Assembly: GCA_003129525.1 (NCBI GenBank)
Contig: CP029329.1
Coordinates: 1,209,501 to 1,273,500, forward strand
Source: Clostridium beijerinckii
Lineage (GTDB): Bacteria; Bacillota; Clostridia; Clostridiales; Clostridiaceae
Reading direction: 5' to 3'
Length of the DNA: 64,000 nt
Below the pieces are notes generated by a model, which was given only the letters and a program-made list of their open reading frames with translations, was not told the DNA's origin and did no database searches. Made by a program: the position numbers and the translations under genes. Shown one piece after another: positions 40,753 through 50,110 of this stretch. Numbering within the stretch: position 1 is the stretch's first letter; each line of letters opens with the position of its first letter.

Positions 40753-40815
40753 TTATCCAGGAGCGTGCAGCTGTTAGCTCTATTGGGAGCGTTACGGATG
40801 CTAGCTATTGGATAA
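40753..40815 (+). other. GC-rich folded intergenic element after yerC
   Basis: TTATCCA (40753-40759) pairs with TGGATAA (40809-40815). The interior is strikingly GC-rich for this genome and holds GCTCT/GGGAGC around ATT and other complementary AGC/GCT pieces. There is no T-run. It resembles a repetitive palindromic or structured RNA element. Function unknown. Confidence 0.5.
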
Positions 40816-40929
40816 ATACTAATTAAAAAATAATGAATCCTAATATAATGATTTTAGAAGTAGTAGATTTTTAATAAAAACAGAAGATTGTAAATCGTTA
40901 TGAAAAATACTATACTAGTTAAGATGAAA

Positions 40930-40969
40930 CACCTATAAAAGCTAAAAATAACATTGTCTTTTATAGGTG
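40930..40969 (+). other. 12-bp hairpin before glmM
   Basis: CACCTATAAAAG (40930-40941) pairs perfectly with CTTTTATAGGTG (40958-40969). No T-run follows on the + strand, so it may be a leader structure or a leftward terminator. Confidence 0.55.
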
Positions 40970-41026
40970 ATTAAAAATATTATAGTAATTGAGTACTATA
41001 ACAGAATAAAAAAGTGAGGTAAAATT

Positions 41027-42373
41027 ATGGGTAGAATGTTTGGAACTGATGGAGTTAGAGGTGTTGCAAATACAGAATTAACAGCAAGGATTGCATATGA
41101 CCTTGGAAGAGCTGGAGCATATGTATTAACAGAAGGAGCTCATAAGCCTAAAATATTAGTTGCAAAAGACACAAGAATATCAGGAGATATGTTAGAATCA
41201 GCATTAATAGCAGGAATATTATCAGTTGGAGCTGAGGCCGTAGTACTTGGAGTAGTACCAACACCAGCCGTTGCATATTTAACAAGAAAATATGGAGCTG
41301 ATGCAGGAGTTATGATATCTGCATCACATAATCCGGTGGAATATAACGGAATTAAATTTTTCAATGATAAAGGATACAAGCTTTCAGATGAATTAGAAGA
41401 TGACATTCAAAATGTTATTGAAAATGATTTTGAAGGAGTTCCAAATACAATTGGTACAGACTTGGGAAGAGAAATAATTGAAGTATCAGCATTAGACGAC
41501 TATATAGAATTTGCAGAAAGTACAATACCTTATAGTTTGAAGGGTTTAAAAATAGCTTTAGATTGTGCAAATGGAGCTTCATATCAATCATCAGTAAAGG
41601 CATTTAGAGACTTAGGTGCTGATGTTTTTGTAATTAATGATAATCCAGATGGAACAAATATAAATGAAAATTGTGGATCAACACATCCTGAAGAATTAAT
41701 GGAATATGTAGTTAAAAAAGGTTGTGATTTAGGGTTTGCATTTGATGGCGATGCAGATAGATGCTTAGCTATTGATGAAAAAGGTAATTTAATAAATGGT
41801 GACTTTATATTAATGTTATGTGCAAAGTATTTAAAAGACCTTGGAAAGCTAAAAGATGACACTTTAGTTGTAACTGTAATGAGTAATCTTGGCTTAGATA
41901 TTACATGTAAAAAAGAAGGAATCAATCTTGTTAAAACTAGTGTTGGAGATAGATATGTTTTAGAAGAAATGGTTAAAGATAAATATGTTTTAGGTGGAGA
42001 ACAATCAGGTCATGTTATATTCTTAGATTATAATTCAACTGGAGATGGATTAGTTACAGCACTTCAAATTGCAGGAATAGTTAAGAAAAAGGAAACTCCT
42101 TTATCAGAATTATGCTCAATAATGAAAGAACTTCCACAAGTATTAGCTAATGCAACAATACCAAATGATAAGAAAGATTTATATTTAACAGATGATGAAA
42201 TACAAGGTGAAATAAAGAAGATAGAAGAAGCCTTAAATGGTGTAGGAAGAGTTCTTATCAGACCTTCTGGAACAGAACCATTAGTTAGAGTTATGCTTGA
42301 AGGTGAAAATCAAGAAGAAATAGATAAGATGGCTCATGATCTAGCAAATCTGATTGAAAAGAAATATAATTAA
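41027..42373 (+). CDS. glmM: Phosphoglucosamine mutase
   Basis: 448 aa. Converts glucosamine-6-phosphate to glucosamine-1-phosphate for UDP-GlcNAc and peptidoglycan. Active-site serine in [15 protein letters not shown] (near 102), metal loop [14 protein letters not shown], sugar loop [19 protein letters not shown], and the phosphate loop [15 protein letters not shown]. In Firmicutes it normally follows cdaA-cdaR; here a 9.6 kb block lies between. RBS GTGAGGT. Confidence 0.98.
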   Translation: MGRMFGTDGVRGVANTELTARIAYDLGRAGAYVLTEGAHKPKILVAKDTRISGDMLESALIAGILSVGAEAVVLGVVPTPAVAYLTRKYGADAGVMISASHNPVEYNGIKFFNDKGYKLSDELEDDIQNVIENDFEGVPNTIGTDLGREIIEVSALDDYIEFAESTIPYSLKGLKIALDCANGASYQSSVKAFRDLGADVFVINDNPDGTNINENCGSTHPEELMEYVVKKGCDLGFAFDGDADRCLAIDEKGNLINGDFILMLCAKYLKDLGKLKDDTLVVTVMSNLGLDITCKKEGINLVKTSVGDRYVLEEMVKDKYVLGGEQSGHVIFLDYNSTGDGLVTALQIAGIVKKKETPLSELCSIMKELPQVLANATIPNDKKDLYLTDDEIQGEIKKIEEALNGVGRVLIRPSGTEPLVRVMLEGENQEEIDKMAHDLANLIEKKYN

Positions 42374-42422
42374 GATTATTTTATTAAATATTTAAAGAAT
42401 TTATTTTATGGAGGAGAAGAAA

Positions 42423-43745
42423 ATGGAAGGTGAATCAGCCCAGACAACTAATATTATTACGCAAATTTTATTTTTAGTTGTATTAACGTTAATCAATGCA
42501 TTCTTTTCATCAGCGGAAATGTCAATTGTTTCAGTAAACAAAAATAAAATGAAAATGTTGGCAAGTGAAGGGAATAAAAAAGCAAAAGTGCTTTGTAAAT
42601 TGATCGAAGAACCAACAAAATTCCTATCAACAGTTCAAGTAGGGATAACACTCGCAGGATTCTTTGCAAGTGCTTCAGCTGCTACAGGAATTTCAGAACA
42701 ATTAGGCGGATTTTTTATTAGTATAAATGTACCATATGGATACCAAGTTGCATTTGTAGGGGTTACAATTGTATTATCATATTTCACATTAGTATTTGGA
42801 GAATTGGTTCCAAAGAGAATAGCTTTAAGAAAAACTGAATATATAGCTATGGCATCTCTTAGACCAATAATGATTATTTCTAAAATTGCTGCTCCATTTA
42901 TAAAAATATTATCACTATCGACATCTTTAATAGTAAAGCTTATGGGGTTGGATAATGAAAATTTAGAAGACATAGTAACAAAAGAAGAGCTTAAGTCATA
43001 TATAGAATCAGGAGAAGAACATGGTGCTATAAATGAAAGAGAAAAAGAAATGATAGAAGGAATATTTGAATTTGATAATAAAAAAGTTGAAAAAGTTATG
43101 ACACCTAGGACAGAAGTGTATTGCATAAATATTAACGAACCATTAAGTTCTTATTTAGATGAATTATTGGAGATGAGATATTCAAGAATTCCAGTATATG
43201 AAGATGATATAGACAATGTAATAGGTATTCTATATATGAAGGATTTTATAATTGAAGCTAAGAATAAAGGTTTCAATAATGTAAATGTCAAAGATATATT
43301 AAAGGAACCATACTTTGTTCATGAAGGTAAGAATGTACAAGAATTATTTAAATTACTACAAATATCACAACGTCATATAGCAGTTATAATCGATGAATAT
43401 GGGGGCTTTTCTGGCATTATAACTATTGAAGACCTCATTGAAGAAATAATGGGAGAAATTAATGATGAAGATGATAGTGGAGAAGAACGTATTAAGAAAG
43501 TTGCAGAAAATACTTTCTTAGTAGATGGTTTAACTACTTTAGAAGAATTAAATGATGAATTGGATATAGATATTGAATTGGATGATATTGATACTATAAG
43601 TGGATTTCTTATTAATTTAATTGGAAATATTCCATCAAAAAATGATGACAAGATAGTAGAATATAATGATATAACTTTTAAAATAGATAAATTAGGCGAG
43701 AAGAGAATCGAAAAGATTCTTATAAAGTTAAAAGATAGAGATTAA
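42423..43745 (+). CDS. CNNM/CorC-family (hemolysin-like) membrane protein
   Basis: 440 aa from the ATG at 42423 (GGAGGAG between it and an earlier ATG). Three to four membrane helices of the DUF21/CNNM domain fill about 1-190 (ITQILFLVVLTLINAFFSSA; VGVTIVLSYFTLVFGELVPK). A CBS pair follows (about 210-340: VMTPRTEVYCININEP, YSRIPVYEDD, IAVIIDEYGGFSGIITIEDL), then a CorC_HlyC domain (about 350-435). Members handle magnesium or other divalent cations; the old name hemolysin is misleading. Follows glmM by 49 bp. Confidence 0.92.
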   Translation: MEGESAQTTNIITQILFLVVLTLINAFFSSAEMSIVSVNKNKMKMLASEGNKKAKVLCKLIEEPTKFLSTVQVGITLAGFFASASAATGISEQLGGFFISINVPYGYQVAFVGVTIVLSYFTLVFGELVPKRIALRKTEYIAMASLRPIMIISKIAAPFIKILSLSTSLIVKLMGLDNENLEDIVTKEELKSYIESGEEHGAINEREKEMIEGIFEFDNKKVEKVMTPRTEVYCININEPLSSYLDELLEMRYSRIPVYEDDIDNVIGILYMKDFIIEAKNKGFNNVNVKDILKEPYFVHEGKNVQELFKLLQISQRHIAVIIDEYGGFSGIITIEDLIEEIMGEINDEDDSGEERIKKVAENTFLVDGLTTLEELNDELDIDIELDDIDTISGFLINLIGNIPSKNDDKIVEYNDITFKIDKLGEKRIEKILIKLKDRD

Positions 43746-43753
43746 ATTAATAT

Positions 43754-43800
43754 AAAAAGATGGCATTGCATTTGATTCAAGTGCAATGTCATCTTTTTTA
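43754..43800 (+). terminator. Strong intrinsic terminator
   Basis: A nearly perfect 16-bp stem starting AAAAAGATG, with inner CATTGCA/TGCAATG, followed by T6. It ends the glmM-CNNM unit. Confidence 0.92.
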
Positions 43801-43946
43801 TGCATAGGGATATTGAGGTAAAACTCGAGTATGTATCGAAGTACAAGATTATAATTTACTTATAAATTTTATGAATAATAAATCATTCACAAGGGGATAA
43901 ATAGATTTATATAAAAATAATGTTTTTACAAAAGGAGACAATATAT

Positions 43947-44369
43947 ATGGAGAAGGAAGTTTACAATGATTATTTATTAATAATGCCAAGTGGTAATTGT
44001 AAGGGGTTTAATGACTTAGAAGGAGCAAAAGCATATATAAATGTATATTATGAAAGAAGATTTGATGATACTCTTCATGAAGATGGATATAATGATGCTA
44101 CAGAAATAGGGGGAGACGAATATAGATTGAATGTATTCACACAAATGGGAGTTGAAGAAGGAGGGAAATGTGAAGTATATAGAACGGAAGACTTTATTGA
44201 AGGAATTAAAGCAGAACTAGTTTTTGATGAAGAGAAAGAAGAAGTAATCTCAAAGCTATCAGAAGCAAAAATAGATTTTAATGTATATGAGTATGGATTA
44301 GATAAAGTTTTAGCAAATGTTGAAGAGATTAATGTTATGGAAGCTTATGGAGATAAAGTTAGGGGATAA
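43947..44369 (+). CDS. Hypothetical acidic protein
   Basis: 140 aa from the ATG at 43947 behind AAAGGAG (an in-frame start at 43920 precedes that RBS). Not recognised. Very acidic, soluble, no signal peptide; pattern of short strands and helices (NDYLLIMPSGNCKGFNDLEG, KAELVFDEEKEEVISKLSEA). Stands alone between a terminator and the T-box region. Confidence 0.75.
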   Translation: MEKEVYNDYLLIMPSGNCKGFNDLEGAKAYINVYYERRFDDTLHEDGYNDATEIGGDEYRLNVFTQMGVEEGGKCEVYRTEDFIEGIKAELVFDEEKEEVISKLSEAKIDFNVYEYGLDKVLANVEEINVMEAYGDKVRG

Positions 44370-44573
44370 GTTGTAGATACTAATTGTTATAAGGGGTCAA
44401 AAAGGACATGATTAAATTATCAAGCAATGCTAGTTGAATAATTAATATATTTAAATAAACAATAAAACTATTGATAAATGTGCAAAAAAGCAAGCATATA
44501 AATAACAAATAGTTAATTTTAGTATATTTTAAATAAGCAAAAAAACAATAATGTAAAATATATTTCTAAAGCG

Positions 44574-44602
44574 TTGACAATAGTAAAAACGGAGCGTAAA
44601 AT
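44574..44602 (+). promoter_or_regulatory. Promoter of the branched-chain amino acid operon
   Basis: TTGACA (44574-44579), 17-bp spacer, TAAAAT (44597-44602). Transcription would begin just before the T-box leader. The stretch 44370-44573 is AT-rich without other features. Confidence 0.85.
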
Positions 44603-44608
44603 CTACAT

Positions 44609-44890
44609 TAACAGGAAAACTTAATAGGTCCTTTAGTTATTAAATGCTGAGATGGAGAAAATTATTTAGCAGACAAGTTGCAGAGAGTCGATGGTTGGTG
44701 AGAATCGATACTTTAGCTTTAGAATTATCACTCCTGAGCAGAATCCAGAAAAAGAAAGAGAATTTCTTGAGTAAAAGATATCCGGTGTGCATCCGTTATA
44801 TGCAAGGGTTTGTTAGAACCTAGTGATATTATATAAGGCGGAGTATTATCCCACTTCTTATGATTCATATCATTAAGGGTGGATTTTTTT
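44609..44890 (+). ncRNA. T-box leader RNA of the ilv/leu operon
   Basis: Stem I is clear. Base TGCTGAGATGGAG (44645) pairs with CTCCTGAGCA (44731) including the K-turn purines. The distal part AGAGAGTCGATGGTTGGTGA (44682-44701) matches the conserved T-box stem I apex. The specifier loop reads GAATTATCA (44722-44730), giving ATC (Ile) or TTA (Leu); Ile fits the citramalate route downstream. A terminator (44848-44865 with 44869-44883, then T7) precedes ilvN. Odd: a clean T-box UGG bulge is not found in the usual place; AAGGCGGAG (44835) stands there. Confidence 0.85.
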
Positions 44891-44914
44891 AACTATTTTT
44901 AAGGGGGAGAGGCA

Positions 44915-45424
44915 ATGGATAAGCATGTATTATCGGCATTGGTAAGAAATTCATCTGGAGTTTTAAGCCGAGTTAGTGGGTTGTTTTCAAGAAGAGGATA
45001 TAACATTGACAGTTTAACTGTTGGTAGAACTGAAGATCCTTCAATTTCAAGAATGACTATCACACTTATGGGAGATGAGAATGTATTAGAGCAAGTAAAA
45101 AAGCAATTAAACAAGTTAGAAGATGTAGTAAGAGTTGTTTATTTTAAAGCTAATGATTCAGTTTATAGAGAGCTAGTACTGATTAAAGTGAAAGCAAATG
45201 CTGAAAATAGAGCAGCTATAAATGAAACTGTAAAGATATTCAGAAGTAAGATAATTGACTTATCCACTGATACTTTAACAATAGAATTAACTGGGGATGA
45301 AGATAAAATATCAGCATTAATAAACTTAATGGAAGAGTGTGGAATAGAAGAATTAGTTAGAACAGGTGTAACAGCACTTCAAAGAGGCGAAAAAACTATA
45401 AAGAATTCTGTTGAAAGTTATTAA
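44915..45424 (+). CDS. ilvN: Acetolactate synthase, small regulatory subunit
   Basis: 169 aa with an N-terminal ACT domain (VLSALVRNSSGVLSRVSGLFSRRGYNI-type, RMTITLMGDENVLEQ) that binds valine, and the C-terminal ALS_ss domain (LVLIKVKANAENRAAI, FRSKIIDLSTDTLTIELTG). It confers feedback inhibition on the catalytic subunit. First gene of the operon, whereas its partner ilvB is seventh; small and large subunit genes are usually adjacent. RBS AAGGGGGAG. Confidence 0.93.
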   Translation: MDKHVLSALVRNSSGVLSRVSGLFSRRGYNIDSLTVGRTEDPSISRMTITLMGDENVLEQVKKQLNKLEDVVRVVYFKANDSVYRELVLIKVKANAENRAAINETVKIFRSKIIDLSTDTLTIELTGDEDKISALINLMEECGIEELVRTGVTALQRGEKTIKNSVESY

Positions 45425-45488
45425 TATAAGCTGAGTTCATAAATATGGGCAATAAGGCAATGTAAAAGGGAAAGGGGGAGAAGAATGT

Positions 45489-47084
45489 ATGGCTCAGAAT
45501 GTGGTGAAGATATTTGATTCTACTCTTAGAGATGGAGCTCAAGGTCAAGGAATTTCTTTCTCATTAGAAGATAAGATTAAAATAGTGAAAGCTCTAGATG
45601 AGATGCAAATTGATTATATTGAAGCTGGCAACCCTGGATCAAATCCTAAAGATATGGAATTTTTCAAAAGGCTTAAGGATGTAAGACTTAAGACTGCGAA
45701 GATAGTAGCATTTGGATCAACGAGAAAACCTAATGTAAATGTAGAAGATGATAAAAATTTAAAAGATTTATTATTATCAGGATCAGATACGATTGTTATA
45801 TTCGGAAAAGCATGGGACTTTCAAGTTACAGATATTATAAAAACATCATTAGATGAAAATATTGAAATGATAAAGGATACAATTAAGTATTTGTGCAAGA
45901 AAGGAAAAGAAGTAATTTTTGATGCAGAACATTTTTATGATGGATACAAGGCAAATAAAGATTACGCAATGTCAACTTTAAAAGCAGCAGAACAAGCTGG
46001 AGCACAAGTAGTGATTTTATGTGATACTAATGGAGGAACATTACCTCAAGAAATACATGATATAACTAAAACTGTAAAAGACCAAATAGACATAGAATTA
46101 GGAATTCATAGCCATGATGATATGGGAATGGCAGTTGCAAATTCAATAATGGCAGTAGAGGCTGGAGCAAAACAAATCCAAGGAACATTTATTGGAATTG
46201 GAGAAAGATGTGGAAATGCAAATTTGAGTGCAATAATACCAATATTGAAATTAAAACTTGGATTTGAAGTGTTAAGCAACAGTGAACTGGTAAATCTGAC
46301 AAAATCAGCTAGGTATATTGCAGAAATTTGTAACATTACATTAACTGATCAAACTCCTTTTGTAGGCAGTTCATCATTTGCACATAAGGGCGGTATGCAT
46401 ATAGATGCGGTAACTAAAGCACCGAAATCATATGAGCATGTAAATCCAGAATTAGTTGGTAATAAGAGAAGATTTCTAGTTTCTGAAGTTAGTGGAAAAA
46501 GCACAATATTACAAGAAATAAAAAAGATATTTCCTAATGTTTCTAAAGATGATAATTCAGTTCAAAAAATCACAGACAGATTAAAAGAATTAGAATATGA
46601 AGGGTATCAATTTGAAGGGGCAGAAGGAACGGTTGAATTAGTTATAAGAAAAATTATTGGTAAATATAAACCATTCTTTAAATTAAATCATTTTAAAATT
46701 ATTGGGGAACAGCCATATGGCACTGAAAATTTCACTTCAACAGCAGTAATAAATATCACTGTGGATGGAAGAAATGAAATGACAGCAGCAGAAGGAGAAG
46801 GGCCAGTAAATGCACTAGATAAGGCAATTAGAAAAGCACTTGAAGTATTTTATCCAGAAATCAAACAAGCACGACTTGTAGATTATAAGGTTAGAGTGTT
46901 AGATTCAGAAAGTGCAACAGAAGCAAAAGTAAGAGTTTTAATTGAATCAACAGATGGAATTGAGAATTGGAGTACTGTTGGGGTATCCAGAGATGTAATT
47001 CAAGCTAGTTGGATAGCACTAGTAGATTCAATAGAATATAAATTAATAAAAGATATTGAAAGAAAAGTAAAAGCATATTTTTAA
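45489..47084 (+). CDS. cimA: (R)-citramalate synthase
   Basis: 531 aa. Condenses pyruvate and acetyl-CoA to citramalate, a threonine-independent entry to isoleucine. Its barrel shows IFDSTLRDGAQGQGISFSLE, the metal His pair GIHSHDDMGMAVAN and FVGSSSFAHKGGMHIDA. The C-terminal LeuA dimerisation/allosteric domain spans ~400-530. Length and the DGAQGQGISFSLEDK opening match the CimA (TIGR00977-type) family over 2-isopropylmalate synthase. No leuA gene is in this operon, so LeuCD and LeuB here can serve the citramalate route. Confidence 0.88.
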   Translation: MAQNVVKIFDSTLRDGAQGQGISFSLEDKIKIVKALDEMQIDYIEAGNPGSNPKDMEFFKRLKDVRLKTAKIVAFGSTRKPNVNVEDDKNLKDLLLSGSDTIVIFGKAWDFQVTDIIKTSLDENIEMIKDTIKYLCKKGKEVIFDAEHFYDGYKANKDYAMSTLKAAEQAGAQVVILCDTNGGTLPQEIHDITKTVKDQIDIELGIHSHDDMGMAVANSIMAVEAGAKQIQGTFIGIGERCGNANLSAIIPILKLKLGFEVLSNSELVNLTKSARYIAEICNITLTDQTPFVGSSSFAHKGGMHIDAVTKAPKSYEHVNPELVGNKRRFLVSEVSGKSTILQEIKKIFPNVSKDDNSVQKITDRLKELEYEGYQFEGAEGTVELVIRKIIGKYKPFFKLNHFKIIGEQPYGTENFTSTAVINITVDGRNEMTAAEGEGPVNALDKAIRKALEVFYPEIKQARLVDYKVRVLDSESATEAKVRVLIESTDGIENWSTVGVSRDVIQASWIALVDSIEYKLIKDIERKVKAYF

Positions 47085-47097
47085 GGGGGATTAAAAC

Positions 47098-48357
47098 ATG
47101 GGAATGACAATGACGCAAAAAATATTAGCGGCTCATGCAGGATTAGAAACTGTAAAGGCAGGACAATTAATCGAAGCAAATCTTGACTTAGTTTTAGGAA
47201 ATGATATTACAACTCCAGTAGCTGTAAATGAATTTAAAAAATTTGGAACAGATAAGGTATTTAGTAAAAGCCAAATTGCAATAGTTCCAGATCACTTTAC
47301 TCCTAATAAGGATATAAAGGCAGCAGAACAAGTTAAGTATATTAGAGAATTTGCTCAAAAGATGGAGATAGAAAACTTCTTTGAAGTTGGAGAAATGGGA
47401 ATTGAACATTGTTTATTACCAGAAAAGGGATTAGTTGTTGCAGGGGATGTTGTTATAGGGGCTGACTCACATACTTGTACATATGGAGCTTTAGGAGCAT
47501 TTTCAACAGGTATTGGATCAACTGACATGGCAGCTGGTATGGCTACAGGACAATGTTGGTTTAAAGTACCATCAGCATTGAAGTTTGTTCTTAAAAACAA
47601 ACCTGCCAAATGGGTAAGTGGAAAAGATATAATATTACACATAATTGGAATGATTGGTGTGGATGGAGCATTATACAAATCAATGGAATTTGTAGGTGAA
47701 GGCTTAGAATATCTTTCAATTGATGATAGATTCACAATGGCTAATATGGCAATAGAAGCTGGTGGAAAGAATGGAATTTTCCCCGTAGATGATAAAACTA
47801 TTGAATATTTAAAAGATCATGCAACTAGAGAATGGACTGTTTATGAAGCTGATGAAGATGCAGAATATGATGAAATATTTGAAATTGACCTAAGTACATT
47901 AAGACCAACAGTTTCATTTCCACATTTACCAGACAATACAAGAACAATTGATAATGTTGGTGATGTAGTGCTTGACCAAGTAGTAATTGGATCATGTACA
48001 AACGGTAGAATTTCAGATTTAAGAATAGCTAGAGATATTCTTAAAGGAAAAAGAGTTAAAAGGGGAATTAGATGTATAGTTATTCCGGGAACTCAAAAGA
48101 TTTACTTACAAGCTTTAGAAGAGGGAATAATCAAGGATTTAGTTGAAGCTGGAGCAGTATTCTCAACACCAACTTGCGGACCATGTTTGGGTGGACATAT
48201 GGGAATATTAGCAAAAGGAGAAAGAGCATTATCAACAACAAATAGAAATTTTGTAGGAAGAATGGGACATGTTGAATCAGAAGTATATCTTGCGAGTCCA
48301 GCTGTAGCAGCAGCATCTGCATTAACTGGAAAAATAACTGACCCAGAATTAGTCTAG
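47098..48357 (+). CDS. leuC: 3-isopropylmalate/(R)-citramalate dehydratase large subunit
   Basis: 419 aa aconitase-family subunit carrying the [4Fe-4S] cluster: cysteine in [15 protein letters not shown] (near 300) and [16 protein letters not shown] (near 360). [21 protein letters not shown] is the substrate region. Works with LeuD to isomerise 2-isopropylmalate or citramalate. 13 bp after cimA, GGGGG RBS. Confidence 0.96.
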   Translation: MGMTMTQKILAAHAGLETVKAGQLIEANLDLVLGNDITTPVAVNEFKKFGTDKVFSKSQIAIVPDHFTPNKDIKAAEQVKYIREFAQKMEIENFFEVGEMGIEHCLLPEKGLVVAGDVVIGADSHTCTYGALGAFSTGIGSTDMAAGMATGQCWFKVPSALKFVLKNKPAKWVSGKDIILHIIGMIGVDGALYKSMEFVGEGLEYLSIDDRFTMANMAIEAGGKNGIFPVDDKTIEYLKDHATREWTVYEADEDAEYDEIFEIDLSTLRPTVSFPHLPDNTRTIDNVGDVVLDQVVIGSCTNGRISDLRIARDILKGKRVKRGIRCIVIPGTQKIYLQALEEGIIKDLVEAGAVFSTPTCGPCLGGHMGILAKGERALSTTNRNFVGRMGHVESEVYLASPAVAAASALTGKITDPELV

Positions 48358-48369
48358 GAGGTATTAGTA

Positions 48370-48858
48370 ATGAGTGTAAAAGGTAAAGTATTCAAATATG
48401 GAGATAATGTAGATACAGATGTAATAATTCCAGCAAGATATTTAAACACATCAGATGCTAAAGAACTTGCTGCACATTGTATGGAAGATATAGATATAGA
48501 TTTTGTAAAGAATGTAAAAGACGGAGATATAATTGTTGCAAATAAAAACTTCGGCTGTGGTTCTTCAAGAGAACACGCACCACTTGCAATTAAAACAGCT
48601 GGAATTAGTTGTGTTATAGCATCAACCTTTGCAAGAATATTCTATAGAAATTCAATTAATATTGGATTACCAATTTTAGAATGTGATGAGGCTGTAAAAA
48701 ATATTACTGCAGGAGATGAATTAGAAGTTGATTTTTCAACAGGTATTATAAAAAATTTAACTAAGAACCAAGAGTATCAAGGAGAAGCATTCCCAGAATT
48801 TATGCAAAAAATCATCGATAATGATGGGTTGATTGGATATATAGGAAGCAAAAAGTAG
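48370..48858 (+). CDS. leuD: 3-isopropylmalate/(R)-citramalate dehydratase small subunit
   Basis: 162 aa swivelling domain of the isomerase: [37 protein letters not shown], and [19 protein letters not shown] are characteristic. The short single-domain form pairs with LeuC of the archaeal/clostridial type. 12 bp after leuC with AGGAGG. Confidence 0.96.
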   Translation: MSVKGKVFKYGDNVDTDVIIPARYLNTSDAKELAAHCMEDIDIDFVKNVKDGDIIVANKNFGCGSSREHAPLAIKTAGISCVIASTFARIFYRNSINIGLPILECDEAVKNITAGDELEVDFSTGIIKNLTKNQEYQGEAFPEFMQKIIDNDGLIGYIGSKK

Positions 48859-48914
48859 AGAAATAATTAATAAGCAATAAGAATTAGGCAATGATAAAGA
48901 GGGGGATTTTTATA

Positions 48915-49985
48915 ATGAAATATAATATAGCTGTAATACCAGGAGACGGAATAGGACCAGAAGTCGTAGAAGAAACTATAAAGGTTTTGAAAGTTATTGG
49001 GGATAAGTTTGGACATAAATTTGAATATGAATATGTATTAGCTGGTGGATGTGCTATAGATAAAGAAGGTACACCACTTCCAGAAGCAACATTAGAAGCT
49101 TGTAAAAAAAGCGATGCAGTTTTACTTGGAGCTGTGGGTGGTCCTAAATGGGATGATCCTACTGCAAAAATAAGACCAGAACAAGCATTGTTAGGATTAA
49201 GAGGTGCATTAAATCTTTATTGTAATTTAAGACCAGCAGTTTTATATGCTCCATTAAAAAATGAATCACCACTTAAAGATAGCATTGTTAAAGATGGAAT
49301 AGATATTTGCATAGTAAGAGAATTAACTGGCGGTATTTATTTTGGAGAAAGAGGAATAGAAGTTATTGATGGCATAAAGAGCGCATATGATACTGAAAGA
49401 TATAATGAAAATGAAATAACTAGAATTGTTAAAATCGGATTTGAAACAGCAATGAAGAGAAACAAGAAGCTTACAAGTGTTGATAAAGCGAATATATTAG
49501 AAAGTTCAAGACTTTGGAGAAGCATAGTTAATGAAATGGCTAACGATTATCCAGAAGTTGAAGTAAATCATTTATATGTTGATAACACTGCAATGCAATT
49601 AGTTAAAGATCCAAATCAATTTGATGTTATTGTAACTTCAAATATTTTTGGTGATATATTATCAGATGAAGCTAGTATGGTTACAGGTTCGATTGGAATG
49701 TTACCATCAGCATCACTTGGAGATGGTACTCTTGGAATGTATGAACCAATCCATGGAAGTGCTCCTGATATAGCAGGACAAGGAATTGCTAATCCTTTAG
49801 CAACCATTCTTTCGGCAGCAATGATGTTAAGATATAGTTTTTCATTAGAAGAAGAAGCTAAATCAATTGAAAATGCAGTTCTTGCAGTTCTTGAAGATGG
49901 ATATAGAACTGGAGATATAATGACTGAAGGTAAGAAAAAAGTTGGAACAGTTGAAATGGGAAATTTAGTTCGTGAAAAATTATAA
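48915..49985 (+). CDS. leuB: 3-isopropylmalate (and 3-methylmalate) dehydrogenase
   Basis: 356 aa from the ATG at 48915 (GAGGGGG upstream; the longer start at 48891 is rejected). NAD-linked oxidative decarboxylase. [25 protein letters not shown]-type loop [15 protein letters not shown], and [20 protein letters not shown] with the metal Asp residues, [20 protein letters not shown]. In this operon it can also act on the citramalate-derived 3-methylmalate to give 2-oxobutyrate. Confidence 0.96.
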   Translation: MKYNIAVIPGDGIGPEVVEETIKVLKVIGDKFGHKFEYEYVLAGGCAIDKEGTPLPEATLEACKKSDAVLLGAVGGPKWDDPTAKIRPEQALLGLRGALNLYCNLRPAVLYAPLKNESPLKDSIVKDGIDICIVRELTGGIYFGERGIEVIDGIKSAYDTERYNENEITRIVKIGFETAMKRNKKLTSVDKANILESSRLWRSIVNEMANDYPEVEVNHLYVDNTAMQLVKDPNQFDVIVTSNIFGDILSDEASMVTGSIGMLPSASLGDGTLGMYEPIHGSAPDIAGQGIANPLATILSAAMMLRYSFSLEEEAKSIENAVLAVLEDGYRTGDIMTEGKKKVGTVEMGNLVREKL

Positions 49986-50020
49986 AGATTAAAATAAATT
50001 CAATAGATGATTTACAAGTG

Positions 50021-50080
50021 ACAATTGACAATGCAGGAACAAAAGATTCCGAAGGAATCTTATCTGAAATTGTTAATTGT
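50021..50080. repeat. MITE-like inverted repeat between leuB and ilvD
   Basis: ACAATTGACAAT (50021-50032) pairs, with one G-T, with ATTGTTAATTGT (50069-50080). Inside, a perfect 8-bp hairpin AAGATTCC-GAA-GGAATCTT (50043-50061). Similar ends to the ptb-buk repeat. Confidence 0.65.
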
Positions 50081-50110
50081 TAATTGAAAAATGAAAGGGA
50101 GTAGTAAGAA

